Shown here: positions 19,479-29,025 of the stretch, piece after piece
Layout of the letters: every line of letters begins with the position of its first letter
Numbering within the stretch: the stretch's first letter is position 1
Origin: Cryomorphaceae bacterium
GTDB lineage: Bacteria; Bacteroidota; Bacteroidia; Flavobacteriales; Crocinitomicaceae
Length of the DNA stretch: 42,108 nucleotides
Direction: 5' to 3'
Assembly (NCBI GenBank): GCA_021298235.1
Contig: JAJTDX010000039.1
Span: 1-42,108, forward strand
Position numbers and translations under genes: made by a program
The notes under the pieces: model-generated
What the model was told of the DNA's origin: nothing
Databases searched by the model: none
What the model saw: the letters and a program-made list of their open reading frames with translations, nothing else

Positions 19479-20695
19479 TTACAGATCCTGAAATTTTAAA
19501 GAAATTAATGAGCCAGGGTGGGCTGTTGCCCAAAGAGGAAATGCTTGAGGTTTCAAGAAAAAGGGGGCAATTGTTCATTGGAATTCCTAAAGAGATTTCC
19601 TTTCAGGAGAGACGTGTCGCTTTGGTTCCTGTTGCTGTAGCCGTTTTGGTTGCCAATGGACACCGTGTGAGGGTTGAGTCCAAAAGTGGTGAACTTGCAA
19701 GTTTTTCGGATTCTGATTACAGTGAAGCAGGCGCAGAGATTTGTCACGATCCAAAGCAAATTTTTGAATGTGACATTATTTTTAAAGTCGCACCGCCTAC
19801 TGAAGATGAGGTAGAGATGATGACCGGAAACCAGACGCTGATTTCTGCTTTACAGCTTTCCGTTCAGCCCAAGAGTTTGTTGCAGAAGCTCATGCACAAA
19901 AAGGTAACGGCTATAGCATGGGACTACATTCGGGATGATTCGGGTGTTTTTCCTGTTGTACGAACGATGGGTGAAATTGCTGGAACGACCTCTGTACTTA
20001 TTGCGGGCGAGTTGCTTTCTTCTTTTTCGGATGGAAAAGGTGTAATGCTAGGTGGGATTGCAGGTGTTACGCCTACCGAAGTGGTGGTCATAGGCGCAGG
20101 AACAGTAGGTGAATTTGCTACTCGTTCTGCTCTTGGCTTAGGTGCGTCGGTAAAGGTATTTGACAATTCGCTCTCTCGATTGCGTCGCTTGCAAAATGAT
20201 CTCGGACATCGTATATATACATCTGTCATTAACCCAAATGTTCTCGCAAAAGCATTACGTCGTGCTGATGTCGTCATCGGCGCCCTCAGAGCACCTTTGG
20301 GAAGGACTCCTTGTGTGGTAAGTGAAGAAATGGTTGAGGGGATGAAGGCAGGTTCTGTTTTAGTAGATGTGAGTATTGACCAGGGCGGATGCTTTGAGAC
20401 TTCACATGTGACGAATCATAAGGATCCTACATTTGTTAAGCATGGGGTAATCCATTATTGTGTTCCAAACATAGCCTCTCGGGTATCAAGAACGGCTTCT
20501 TTTGCTCTGTCAAATATATTTCTACCTGTACTTCTCGATATGGGGGATCAAGGGGGCTCAAGAGACCTCATAAAAAATGATCCGGGATTCAGAAATGGGG
20601 TGTATATGTACAAAGGTACCCTTACGAGTGAGGTTCTCGGGAAAGTCTTTGATTTGAATTATAAGAATATTGAACTTCTGATTCTCGGAATTTAA
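19475..20695 (+). CDS. ald: Alanine dehydrogenase
   Basis: This 406-residue NAD-dependent enzyme interconverts alanine and pyruvate plus ammonia. It has the AlaDH/PNT N-terminal half (GIPKEISFQERRVALVPVAV, then FKVAPPTEDEV) and the NAD-binding half with VIGAGTVGEFATRSALGLGA, VFDNSLSRLRRL, ADVVIGALRAPLG and VDVSIDQGGCFETS. The end YCVPNIASRVSRTASFALSN is typical. The N-terminus has about 30 residues before GIPKE, which Bacteroidota members share. It follows tsaE with a 4-nt overlap, and its stop overlaps the convergent GNAT-fusion gene by 4 nt. Confidence 0.94.
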   Translation: MITDPEILKKLMSQGGLLPKEEMLEVSRKRGQLFIGIPKEISFQERRVALVPVAVAVLVANGHRVRVESKSGELASFSDSDYSEAGAEICHDPKQIFECDIIFKVAPPTEDEVEMMTGNQTLISALQLSVQPKSLLQKLMHKKVTAIAWDYIRDDSGVFPVVRTMGEIAGTTSVLIAGELLSSFSDGKGVMLGGIAGVTPTEVVVIGAGTVGEFATRSALGLGASVKVFDNSLSRLRRLQNDLGHRIYTSVINPNVLAKALRRADVVIGALRAPLGRTPCVVSEEMVEGMKAGSVLVDVSIDQGGCFETSHVTNHKDPTFVKHGVIHYCVPNIASRVSRTASFALSNIFLPVLLDMGDQGGSRDLIKNDPGFRNGVYMYKGTLTSEVLGKVFDLNYKNIELLILGI

Positions 20696-22782
20696 TTTTT
20701 TTGTTTCAGTCGATTGATATAGTAAATTGTTCCTGTAACTGTAAAGCTAAATGCTATGGTATAAATCCAGGTCATTAGTTTGTTGCCTTCCGAAATGCTC
20801 TCAAAAATACTTTCGAACTGAAAACATGAAATCAGCGTAAGAAGTATAGTCATAAAGAGTTCATGATTCGTTTCCCGCTCTGTTTCTTTTTCATGAATTG
20901 CTAAATCGATGAGTTCCATTTTGTTCTTTACTTCTTCGATAGTATCATTTATTCCTCTTTGCTTCAATGTGTGCTCGAATATCTTTTGTTCGGTAGGATA
21001 CTGAAATAAACTTGCAGGCAAAAAATCGTCGTTGATTAATCTTTCCGCTTGCTTTCTAGCATCCCTTAGTTTCGCAATGTTAATTCCTTGATCATTATTT
21101 TTCTGGAGGGTACCGGAAAGAAGTTCAGCTGCATTTTGGATTAAATGTTCATTGTAAACTAATGCCATATGAGGAACCATCAGGTAAGCACTAATACCCG
21201 TGTTTTCCAAAGAAGCTAAATACATCTCATTGTCATGATTTATTTGAATCAAAACTCCTCTGTTCAATGCAATGAAAAAGGATTCAGAAGACCTGATCGG
21301 AATAAATGTGTCAAGGATTTCATCAAATCCCATTCTGTTGTAGTCAAAAATACCGAGAAGAAAACCTATGAATGTATTTGTGAGGTAACTGAATTCATCG
21401 TCTTTGCAATATTCAATCTCAAATTCATCTACCAGTTTTGATTCTCCTGAATTGAGTTTATTGAGATTCTTGACGAGTTGTAATACTGTTGATTCAATGT
21501 TTTCTCCAGAGCGCATCTGAATAAAATTGGCGTCCACCTGAACAATCCCCGAAGAGCAGGGCTGACACTGCTGGCCTGTCAAAAAAAGCAAGAGTTGATC
21601 CATCTCAAGAAGGTTTTCATCCTTGTCGACAGAAAATCTAATTTGCTCTTTGACGTTGGAATTTTCCTGTGAACTCCCAAAATATTGAATTAATTTGATG
21701 AATTCATTTTCAAAAAATCCTTCTTCAGAATCGCAGCTTATGATGACGCTCCAAACGGTTTTGTTTGTCGGTAAAATTGACTTGTTGAAATGAACAAATC
21801 CTGAAACAACATTGCGCTCTGAATGCTTCACGTAAAGTGTGCCTTCGGATGTATATTCGTAATATTCAGGAAAATAAATTCTTATTGACGTTTTAGCTAC
21901 AAAGGAAGAGCGGAAAGGGGTTGCTTTTTGGTATTTGTATGAAAGCAGGTCACGTTCATACGAATTTAAAAACTGACAGATTGTACCTTGGACTTCTTCA
22001 GTATCTGTTGTATCATCGATGAAATGATAACAAACAGAGCACTTTGTTAATTTGAGAAAGTTTGTTTCTTCGGTGGGTATAGGTTTCATAAACAAATATT
22101 CTTGGGACTCGATTTGTTGGATCATTTTCGCATAGAAAGGATCGTTCAGCGGTTCACTAACTCCAAGTCCAACGTAAAAATAATGTAAAAACGTTTTCAG
22201 TTCTGTGGATTGTACCTTGGTTTTTTTCGATTTCGAATAGTGAAGAAGAAATAAATTTTCTGTGTGCACCTGACCCTTGTGCAGAGAAGGTTGAACATAT
22301 GAAAGAGGTATCCATTGAACACCGAGTGAGTCGAAAAATCTGAGTCGAGTAGAAGGATCCATAGAATCTTTTCCTGTTTTCCATGGAATATTTGATTCTA
22401 GAATAATATCTTCAATGGTAGTTTGATAGTGTTTATTTAACTGTTGGATCCCATCAAAAATATGTGTTTCCATCATTTGTCTTCCGAACCCTTTTTTTTG
22501 ATGCAAAGGATTGGTAAAGAGATAGGTTACATGTAAAAAATTAGATGCTTCATACCAATCCGCAATGATGCATGCTGCGAAATGATTTTCTGTTTCGGTA
22601 AGAAACATGACAGTACTTGGCTCTCCTGAAGCTAGTAAGCCTTCTATTCGATGGATGATCGCCTTCCAGTCTTCACGTTCTTCAAAATCAGGGAATGCAT
22701 CCTGATAGGCAAGCTGTGCTTCTTTCAACAGGTAGTCGTACTCGCTGAGTTGTTCTGAGCTATGTAAAAAAATAAAGTTCAT
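20692..22782 (-). CDS. Large GNAT N-acetyltransferase fused to C-terminal two-helix membrane module
   Basis: This 696-residue protein is not one I recognise as a whole. Residues about 1-160 look like a GNAT domain: FAACIIADWYEASNFLHVTY strand pair, then HQKKGFGRQMM (94-104), the acetyl-CoA-binding motif A. Residues about 200-560 have no domain I know; they include CxxC pairs (KCSVC, QQCQPC with Cys406/409). The last 130 residues are helical and charged, then two hydrophobic helices at about 642-660 and 669-689 joined by a short polar loop and ending in RLKQKN. That end topology resembles CorA-type proteins. I start at ATG 22782 (MNFIFLHSSE) rather than 22842. It is a lone gene, convergent with ald. 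Confidence 0.7.
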   Translation of the reverse strand: MNFIFLHSSEQLSEYDYLLKEAQLAYQDAFPDFEEREDWKAIIHRIEGLLASGEPSTVMFLTETENHFAACIIADWYEASNFLHVTYLFTNPLHQKKGFGRQMMETHIFDGIQQLNKHYQTTIEDIILESNIPWKTGKDSMDPSTRLRFFDSLGVQWIPLSYVQPSLHKGQVHTENLFLLHYSKSKKTKVQSTELKTFLHYFYVGLGVSEPLNDPFYAKMIQQIESQEYLFMKPIPTEETNFLKLTKCSVCYHFIDDTTDTEEVQGTICQFLNSYERDLLSYKYQKATPFRSSFVAKTSIRIYFPEYYEYTSEGTLYVKHSERNVVSGFVHFNKSILPTNKTVWSVIISCDSEEGFFENEFIKLIQYFGSSQENSNVKEQIRFSVDKDENLLEMDQLLLFLTGQQCQPCSSGIVQVDANFIQMRSGENIESTVLQLVKNLNKLNSGESKLVDEFEIEYCKDDEFSYLTNTFIGFLLGIFDYNRMGFDEILDTFIPIRSSESFFIALNRGVLIQINHDNEMYLASLENTGISAYLMVPHMALVYNEHLIQNAAELLSGTLQKNNDQGINIAKLRDARKQAERLINDDFLPASLFQYPTEQKIFEHTLKQRGINDTIEEVKNKMELIDLAIHEKETERETNHELFMTILLTLISCFQFESIFESISEGNKLMTWIYTIAFSFTVTGTIYYINRLKQKN

Positions 22783-22868
22783 GAATAATACACGAGGTGG
22801 CAATTCAATAAAACACAAATTAACTACTTTTAATTCAAACAATTTTTGTGGCTTTGGAAGGGTTTAAC

Positions 22869-23339
22869 ATGCTTACGAAACTAAATTTACCCGTTGCTCC
22901 TCTTAAGCTGATCAACTCCCGTGGTCAGCTAAAAGTGCATTGCATTATCAGGAATTCGTCGGTTGTCCTTACTCCTGAAGAATGGGTACGTCAGCATGTT
23001 TTAAATTATTTGATAACACATGCAGGGTATCCCAAAGGAAGTATTGCGGTTGAATACTCTTTGAAATATAATGGCAGACAGAAGCGCTGTGATATTTTAG
23101 TTACTGATTTTCAAGGAGCTCCGTTTTGTATTGTAGAATGCAAGGCACCTGAAGTTTCACTGAATGACACAACATTTCATCAGATTGCTGCATATGATTT
23201 TACGCTTCAGGCAAAGATTTTAGTGGTAAGCAATGGTTTGAACCATTTTAGCATGCTGAAAACCGGTGTAAACGACGAGTTAACGATGGATCAAAAAATT
23301 CTTTCCTGGGAGGAGTTACTTACGTTGTTTCCAACTTGA
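22869..23339 (+). CDS. Small PD-(D/E)XK protein with type I restriction HsdR N-terminal-like domain
   Basis: The 156-residue protein is essentially one HsdR_N-type domain. It shows [35 protein letters not shown], then CDILVTD and IVECKAPE, giving the Asp and Glu-x-Lys of the PD-(D/E)XK nuclease core, and [10 protein letters not shown]. No helicase, methylase or specificity subunit is nearby, so this is not a restriction system; such stand-alone copies are common in Flavobacteriia. I choose ATG 22869 (MLTKLNLP) because family members begin this way; a GTG at 22848 is also open. It is divergent from the GNAT fusion and overlaps prfC by 20 nt at the 3' end. Confidence 0.8.
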   Translation: MLTKLNLPVAPLKLINSRGQLKVHCIIRNSSVVLTPEEWVRQHVLNYLITHAGYPKGSIAVEYSLKYNGRQKRCDILVTDFQGAPFCIVECKAPEVSLNDTTFHQIAAYDFTLQAKILVVSNGLNHFSMLKTGVNDELTMDQKILSWEELLTLFPT

Positions 23340-24915
23340 ATTCAGAAGTCTTGTGAAAAGTAATGTCAGGATAATCTTGTTCTGCCATGGTTAATAAAAA
23401 CTGCGTTTCTGCAAGGAATACCAAGTTATCGTCTTTGTCTTTTGCCAGATGCTGACCTTTTGCTTTAATGAAGGAATCGAGCTGTGATTTATTGTCCGTA
23501 GTGAGCCAGCAGGCTTTAAAATAATTTTTGGAAACAAATCGGCAATTCGCACCATATTCATTGATCAATCGGTATTGAATGACTTCGAACTGAAGTTGAC
23601 CAACGGTACCGACAATCTTCCGGTTCCCCGGTTGAACGGTAAACATCTGTGCAACTCCTTCATCGGTCAATTGTCGTATTCCTTTTTCGAGCTGCTTTGA
23701 TTTCATTGGGTCCAGATTTTCTAGTTCCATGAAGATCTCAGGTGAAAATGAGGGAATCCCTTTGAAAAACATGTTTTCTCCTTCTGTAAGTGTATCGCCA
23801 ATTTTGAAGTTTCCAGTATCGTACAGTCCGACGACATCCCCGGGGAATGCCTCATCTATCACGTTTTTATCCTGTGCCATAAAAGAGGTAGGATTCGGAA
23901 ATTTGAAGTTTTTGTCAAGCCTTACGTGGTGGTAGAATTTATTGCGTTCAAACTTGCCGGAAACAATACGTAAGAATGCAATTCTATCCCGGTGTTTTGG
24001 ATCAAGGTTCGCGTGTATTTTAAAAACAAAACCTGAGAATTTAGGGTCTTCCGGTTCTACACGACGTGTATCCGAATCTCTTCCTATTGGAGAGGGTGAA
24101 ATTCGAATGAATGTGTCTAATAATTCCTGAACACCAAAATTATTCACGGCAGATCCAAAGAACACAGGAGCAACTTCTCCGCTCAGGTAAGGTTCGCGCT
24201 TGAATTCATCATACACCCCGTCAATGACTTCTAGTTCCTCCCTTAATTCATTTGCAAATTGATCACCGACGATGTCTGCAAGCAGAGGGTCGTTTAAGTT
24301 TTGTATGGAGACGATTTCTTCCTCTTTTTTCGTTTTATTTGCTTCAAATAGGTTGAGGTTTTTGTCGTAAATGTTGTAAACACCTTTAAATCGGTCACCC
24401 ATTCCGATGGGCCAGGTGAGAGGACGTACCTTGATGTTCAGTTTTTCTTCGATTTCGTCCAAAAGTGAAAAGGCATCCTTTCCTTCTCGGTCCATTTTAT
24501 TGACAAAAATGATCACGGGAGTGTCGCGCATTCGACAAACCTCCATCAGTTTCTCTGTTTGAGATTCCACACCATTCGCGCAGTCAATGACAAGAATTAC
24601 ACTGTCAACGGCCGTAAGTGTGCGGTAGGTGTCTTCTGCAAAGTCTTTGTGACCGGGCGTATCTAGGATGTTGATCTGTTTTCCACTGTATTCGAAAGCC
24701 ATGACGGAAGTTGCCACGGAAATTCCTCTTTGCTTTTCGATCTCCATGAAATCGGATGTGGCTGTTTTCTTGATCTTATTGTTCTTTACTGCCCCTGCAG
24801 TCTGAATAGCCCCTCCGAAAAGCAGCAACTTCTCTGTTAAGGTAGTTTTTCCCGCATCCGGGTGAGCAATAATTCCGAAAGTGCGGCGTTTTTCAATGGC
24901 TTCTGAATTTTTCAT
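23320..24915 (-). CDS. prfC: Peptide chain release factor 3
   Basis: RF3 is the GTPase that recycles RF1/RF2 after termination. The 531 residues match family length. G motifs are [15 protein letters not shown] (G1), [10 protein letters not shown] (G2), DTPGHKDF (G3) and NKMDRE (G4). Later markers are [36 protein letters not shown] and [16 protein letters not shown], which separate it from EF-G. It lies downstream of tRNA-His with a terminator between, so it either has its own weak promoter in the 21-nt gap or depends on read-through. Confidence 0.96.
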   Translation of the reverse strand: MKNSEAIEKRRTFGIIAHPDAGKTTLTEKLLLFGGAIQTAGAVKNNKIKKTATSDFMEIEKQRGISVATSVMAFEYSGKQINILDTPGHKDFAEDTYRTLTAVDSVILVIDCANGVESQTEKLMEVCRMRDTPVIIFVNKMDREGKDAFSLLDEIEEKLNIKVRPLTWPIGMGDRFKGVYNIYDKNLNLFEANKTKKEEEIVSIQNLNDPLLADIVGDQFANELREELEVIDGVYDEFKREPYLSGEVAPVFFGSAVNNFGVQELLDTFIRISPSPIGRDSDTRRVEPEDPKFSGFVFKIHANLDPKHRDRIAFLRIVSGKFERNKFYHHVRLDKNFKFPNPTSFMAQDKNVIDEAFPGDVVGLYDTGNFKIGDTLTEGENMFFKGIPSFSPEIFMELENLDPMKSKQLEKGIRQLTDEGVAQMFTVQPGNRKIVGTVGQLQFEVIQYRLINEYGANCRFVSKNYFKACWLTTDNKSQLDSFIKAKGQHLAKDKDDNLVFLAETQFLLTMAEQDYPDITFHKTSEFKLETT

Positions 24916-24936
24916 TCTCCAATTTCAATAAGAACT

Positions 24937-24963
24937 AAAAAAGGAATCCATTTGGATTCCTTT
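24937..24963 (-). terminator. Intrinsic terminator of tRNA-His
   Basis: An 11-bp perfect stem, AAAGGAATCCA (24940-24950) with TGGATTCCTTT (24953-24963), has a 2-nt central loop. Read on the minus strand it is followed by a T run (24937-24942). It lies 9 nt downstream of the tRNA 3' end and just before prfC. Confidence 0.8.
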
Positions 24964-24971
24964 ATTTTTTG

Positions 24972-25046
<75 letters not shown>

Positions 25047-25059
25047 GTTTTGATGGGTG

Positions 25060-25067
25060 CAAATATA
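25060..25067 (-). promoter_or_regulatory. Likely -7 element of tRNA-His promoter
   Basis: On the minus strand these bases read TATATTTG, an exact match to the Bacteroidota -7 consensus TAnnTTTG, 13 nt ahead of the mature tRNA 5' end. No clear TTG sits at the expected -33 distance. Confidence 0.45.
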
Positions 25068-25139
25068 GATAAATTCCACTTTTCAGCGTTGGGTTGACGA
25101 TTTTTTTTAATTTTAGGTACAAATCAATAATCTACGAAA

Positions 25140-25652
25140 ATGCCACTAAAGCAATTGCTGATCCTTGAGTTTGATAAAAGGGTATTTGAAGAATCTTATG
25201 AAAGAATTTACAAATGTCTCTCAATGATCGAAGAAAAGGATTTATGGCGATCACCCGCACCGAATATCCCTCCGATAGGCAACATGCTCTTGCATTTGTG
25301 TGGAAATGCACGTCAATGGATATTGTCAGGAATAGGCAATAAAGCCGACAACCGTGACAGAGATCAGGAATTCGTTCTGCAGTCTAATATTAAAAAATCT
25401 GAGTTGATCTTTTTGTTGCAAAATTTAAAAGTGAACATTCGCCAGACTCTGTCCGAAATGGAAAGTAGTTTTATACATGAAAAGCACTCTATTCAAGGAT
25501 TTGAGGTGACCGGATTTTCAATGATTATTCATGTCATTGAGCATTTTTCGTATCACACAGGTCAAATTACCACGCTTACAAAGTGGCTTACACAAAAGAA
25601 TACCGATTATTACGGTGATATTGATCTCAATAAGTTGAACAAACTTAATTGA
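25140..25652 (+). CDS. DinB-like four-helix metal-binding protein
   Basis: The 170 residues form a DinB/YfiT-type four-helix bundle. Probable metal ligands are the His in GNMLLHLCGNARQWI and two in HVIEHFSYHTGQIT. The family includes thiol-dependent transferases and many members with unknown reactions; the substrate is not visible. A weak promoter-like pair (TTG at 25089-25091 and TAATTTTA at 25108-25115) lies upstream. It is a single gene between divergent tRNA-His and the Gfo/Idh oxidoreductase 88 nt downstream. Confidence 0.82.
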   Translation: MPLKQLLILEFDKRVFEESYERIYKCLSMIEEKDLWRSPAPNIPPIGNMLLHLCGNARQWILSGIGNKADNRDRDQEFVLQSNIKKSELIFLLQNLKVNIRQTLSEMESSFIHEKHSIQGFEVTGFSMIIHVIEHFSYHTGQITTLTKWLTQKNTDYYGDIDLNKLNKLN

Positions 25653-25740
25653 TATTGTCTTTACAATGTTGATAAAAGATTCTCAGTGCAGCTAAAAGCA
25701 CCTAAGACATTTCTACTTTTGTTAAAAGTGAAAATTATCT

Positions 25741-26739
25741 ATGCTTAAAATCGGTGTTTTTGGGGCTGGTCACCTCGGTAAAATCCATATTCGTCAACTG
25801 AAAGAACTGTCGGCTTATATTGAGCTCGTTGGGTTTTATGACCCTTCCGATGCTGTCGCGGAGCTTGTAGGAAATGAATTTGGTATTCGACGTTTCGATT
25901 CGGTAAAAGAACTTCTGGAATGCGTAGATTGTGTAGATATTGTGACCCCAACGGTAAGTCATTTTGAAATTGCTTCAGCTGCGTTAAGGGCAAGCAAACA
26001 TGTGTTTATTGAAAAACCTGTGACGGAAACAGTCGAGGAATCAAAGGTGTTATTGCAATTGGCTCGAGAGGCGAATGTAAAGGTTCAAGTAGGTCACGTA
26101 GAACGATTTAACCCAGCTTTCCGTGCGGCACTTCCTTACTTCAATAAGACGATGTTTATTGAAACCCACCGGTTGGCTCAATTTAATCCACGTGGCACGG
26201 ACGTTCCGGTGGTATTAGATCTAATGATTCATGATTTGGACGTGATCCTTAATGTAGTGAAATCAGGTATAAAACGAATTTCAGCATCAGGCGTTGCTGT
26301 AGTGAGTGATACACCAGATATTACCAATGCCCGAATCGAATTTGACAATGGATGTGTAGCGAATTTGACTGCATCCAGAATCTCTATGAAAAACATGAGG
26401 AAATCCCGCTTTTTTCAGAAAGATGCATACATCAGTGTCGATTTTCTGACCAAAGAAATGGAGGTCGTTCGAATGGAAGATGTGGCAGGACAACCTAATC
26501 CTTTGGATATTGTTTTTGATCCCGGAAATGGTAAACCTGTAAAGAAAATTTATTTTGACAAGCCTGAAATAGAGGAGGTAAATGCGATTCGGGAGGAATT
26601 ATATTCGTTTTACCAGTCGATTGTTGATGACAGGACCCCATTGGTTTCCCTGGAGGATGGAGCACTTGCACTTGAGGTTGCGCAACTAATAATGGAAAAA
26701 TTAAAACTTTCGTCTTCTGTCATTGCAGACAATAATTAA
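25741..26739 (+). CDS. Gfo/Idh/MocA-family oxidoreductase
   Basis: This 332-residue NAD(P)-dependent dehydrogenase has the dinucleotide motif GVFGAGHLGKIH at the N-terminus, DIVTPTVSHFEIA, the catalytic-type EKP in HVFIEKPVTET, and VGHVERFNPAF. The C-terminal sheet includes DLMIHDLDVIL with the conserved Asp-His. Relatives act on sugars, inositols or biliverdin. Because a lipoprotein and a sugar-1-phosphate transferase follow within 27 nt and 6 nt, a role in cell-surface polysaccharide precursors is possible, but unproven. TACTTTTG at 25714-25721 fits a -7 box without a clear -33. Confidence 0.88.
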   Translation: MLKIGVFGAGHLGKIHIRQLKELSAYIELVGFYDPSDAVAELVGNEFGIRRFDSVKELLECVDCVDIVTPTVSHFEIASAALRASKHVFIEKPVTETVEESKVLLQLAREANVKVQVGHVERFNPAFRAALPYFNKTMFIETHRLAQFNPRGTDVPVVLDLMIHDLDVILNVVKSGIKRISASGVAVVSDTPDITNARIEFDNGCVANLTASRISMKNMRKSRFFQKDAYISVDFLTKEMEVVRMEDVAGQPNPLDIVFDPGNGKPVKKIYFDKPEIEEVNAIREELYSFYQSIVDDRTPLVSLEDGALALEVAQLIMEKLKLSSSVIADNN

Positions 26740-26766
26740 TTGAGCAGAGCGTTATCTTTGCAACTT

Positions 26767-27624
26767 ATGAAAGGACTGCTTTGTTTCCTAGTGTCTTTGT
26801 TTCTATTGTCGGGTTGCGTCAAGAACAATCCTGATCCCGTTTGGCTCAAAATAACTCCTTGGACACTTGTTGGTAATCCTGATCTTGTTAATGTCGAAGG
26901 GGAGCTAAGTCAAAATTTTTCGGATGCTTGGGTCTATGTAAATGATAAAATTATCGGGGTGTTTGAGCTGCCGGTTAAAATCCCTGTTTTAGAGAGTGGA
27001 ACCTGTAACATTAAAATTTACCCAGCGGTAAGAAATAATGGAATCTCTTCAACGAAAAAGATGTACCCGTTCGTGAAGCGTTACGAACTCACTGCTGAGC
27101 TGATTCCGAATAGCACCTTTACCATTGATCCGGTAACAATGTATGATTCAAATACTCAATTCTGGATTGAGGATTTTGAGGACGCAGCGGTTAAAATAAA
27201 TACAGATCAATACTCAGCTGATACGATGCTCGTGGGTACGGATCCTGCCATAATGAAATGGAATCGCTACGGGATCTCAACTTTAAATGCGATTGATTCA
27301 ACTTGGATCGCCTACACCTCTGAAGGTTTGGCCCTTCCAAAAGGACAAGAAGTCTACCTCGAATTGGACTATTACAATACGAATTCAATGGTTACAGGAG
27401 TGTTGGCAATAGTTGGTGGTGTTCCACAAAATAATATCCATGTGCGCCTGAATGCTCAAAAACTAAGTGAAGTACGTTGGAAAAAGATGTATATTGATCT
27501 TAGAGAGATTGTATCGAACTCAGCCGGAGCAAACACGTTCCTAATCTCTTTACAGGCTGCCCTAGATGAAGAGAATTCAGAAGGCATAATTATACTGGAC
27601 AATATCAAGGTCGTTCATTTTTAA
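26767..27624 (+). CDS. Lipoprotein of unknown function
   Basis: The 285-residue product begins MKGLLCFLVSLFLLSGCVKN, a signal peptide with lipobox LSGC, so it is anchored in a membrane from Cys17. A TTG nine codons upstream is open but unnecessary. The first half has beta-rich repeats of the kind VYVNDKIIGVFELP; the second half (about 140-285), from FWIEDFEDAAVKI through YLELDYYN to GIIILDNIKVVHF, resembles a jelly-roll, carbohydrate-binding-like fold. I do not recognise a named family. It sits between Gfo/Idh and the sugar transferase, with 6 nt to the latter, so the three are probably one operon. Confidence 0.75.
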   Translation: MKGLLCFLVSLFLLSGCVKNNPDPVWLKITPWTLVGNPDLVNVEGELSQNFSDAWVYVNDKIIGVFELPVKIPVLESGTCNIKIYPAVRNNGISSTKKMYPFVKRYELTAELIPNSTFTIDPVTMYDSNTQFWIEDFEDAAVKINTDQYSADTMLVGTDPAIMKWNRYGISTLNAIDSTWIAYTSEGLALPKGQEVYLELDYYNTNSMVTGVLAIVGGVPQNNIHVRLNAQKLSEVRWKKMYIDLREIVSNSAGANTFLISLQAALDEENSEGIIILDNIKVVHF

Positions 27625-27630
27625 AACGCA

Positions 27631-29022
27631 ATGTCAAGAAGAGCCGCTGTTTTTTCTCTGATTTTGATTGACTGGTTTTTTTCGCTTCTTTCGTGGTGCA
27701 CCTTTTTTTATTTCAGAAAAACCTTTGTTGAGAAGGTTGAATTTGAAGTGAGTGAAGCATTCTACTTAGGAACGATAGTGATTCCTCTTTTTTGGTTGCT
27801 CCTCTATTATCTTCAGGGGACGTATCACGATATCAAGCGTCTATATCGAATAAAAATTTTAGCACTAACATTTCAGGCAACAATTTTAGGGTCGATGGTG
27901 ATTTTTTTCACGTTTCTTTTGGACGATCAAATTACGGAGTATCATCAGTATTACACGCTTGTCATTCTGCTAACGGGGATCCATTTTCTATTCCTTCTTT
28001 TGCCTAGAATGCTTTATGTTTCTGTTCTGGTCAGAAAAATACATTCTGGAAAAGGTGCATTTGCAACCCTTCTTATTGGAGGCAGCGATAAGGCAGTCGA
28101 ACTTTTCAATGATCTCACACATCTGCCCAAAAGTATACATCGATTTATTGGTTTTCTCAATATTAATGGTGTCGACAGACAGCTGGAATCTAAATTGCCT
28201 TATTTGGGACATTTAAAGGATCTCGAACGAGTATTCCGTGAACACGAGATCGAAGAAGTAATCATTGCGCTTGATAGTACGGAGCACGATAAATTAAGAT
28301 CTATTATTTCTCGCATTGAAGGTGGGAATATTCGAATTAAAATCTTGCCGGACATGTATGATATTCTATCCGGTTCTGTTAAAATGAATAATATTTTTGG
28401 TGCACTGCTTATAGAGGTGAATCAAGAGACGATGCCTGTATGGCAGCAGGCAATTAAGCGATTTTTGGACGTTACATTATCTGTATTGGCTGTTATTTTG
28501 CTCTTACCATTGTATCTGATTTTAGCAGTTGGTGTAAAATTATCTTCTCCGGGACCAATATTTTTTCTTCAGGAAAGGATTGGTTTGAACGGAAGAGTGT
28601 TTCGTATTATAAAGTTCAGAACGATGTATGTCGACGCTGAAAAATCAGGTCCTCAGTTGTCTTCCGCAAATGATCCACGTATCACGGGAATTGGAAAATT
28701 TATGCGTAAATCTCGTTTGGACGAGTTTCCACAGTTTGTCAATGTGATAATTGGGGATATGTCTCTTGTCGGTCCCAGACCTGAGCGACAATTTTACATT
28801 GATCAGATTGTTCCGATTGAACCGCAATATCTCCAATTGACGCGCATTCGGCCAGGGATTACTTCCTGGGGACAAGTTAAATATGGGTATGCAGAAAATG
28901 TTGATCAGATGCTTCAACGGATGAAATACGATCTTCTTTATTTGAAAAATCAGACCTTGGCACTCGATTTTAAGATCATGCTCTACACTGTGTTGATCAT
29001 TCTCAAAGGCAAAGGAAAGTAA
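27631..29022 (+). CDS. Undecaprenyl-phosphate sugar-1-phosphate transferase (WcaJ-like)
   Basis: This 463-residue enzyme starts surface glycan synthesis by moving a sugar phosphate onto a polyprenyl phosphate at the inner membrane. Four hydrophobic helices (to about 135) precede a Rossmann-like CoA-binding-type domain (ATLLIGGSDKAVELF). The catalytic sugar-transferase domain starts KRFLDVTLSVLAVILLLPLY, a re-entrant helix, then SSPGPIFFLQERIGLNGRVF, IKFRTM, RKSRLDEFPQF, GDMSLVGPRPE and RPGITSWGQVKYGYAENV. All key residues are present. Sugar specificity (glucose or galactose type) cannot be told. Confidence 0.92.
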   Translation: MSRRAAVFSLILIDWFFSLLSWCTFFYFRKTFVEKVEFEVSEAFYLGTIVIPLFWLLLYYLQGTYHDIKRLYRIKILALTFQATILGSMVIFFTFLLDDQITEYHQYYTLVILLTGIHFLFLLLPRMLYVSVLVRKIHSGKGAFATLLIGGSDKAVELFNDLTHLPKSIHRFIGFLNINGVDRQLESKLPYLGHLKDLERVFREHEIEEVIIALDSTEHDKLRSIISRIEGGNIRIKILPDMYDILSGSVKMNNIFGALLIEVNQETMPVWQQAIKRFLDVTLSVLAVILLLPLYLILAVGVKLSSPGPIFFLQERIGLNGRVFRIIKFRTMYVDAEKSGPQLSSANDPRITGIGKFMRKSRLDEFPQFVNVIIGDMSLVGPRPERQFYIDQIVPIEPQYLQLTRIRPGITSWGQVKYGYAENVDQMLQRMKYDLLYLKNQTLALDFKIMLYTVLIILKGKGK

Positions 29023-29025
29023 AAA

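Noticed and set aside
22848..22868. GTG start for the PD-(D/E)XK protein
   Set aside because: Family members begin at the [12 protein letters not shown] position, and an ATG is available there at 22869.
22869..23339. Type I restriction system
   Set aside because: Only an HsdR N-terminal-like domain is present; no helicase, methylase or specificity gene lies nearby.
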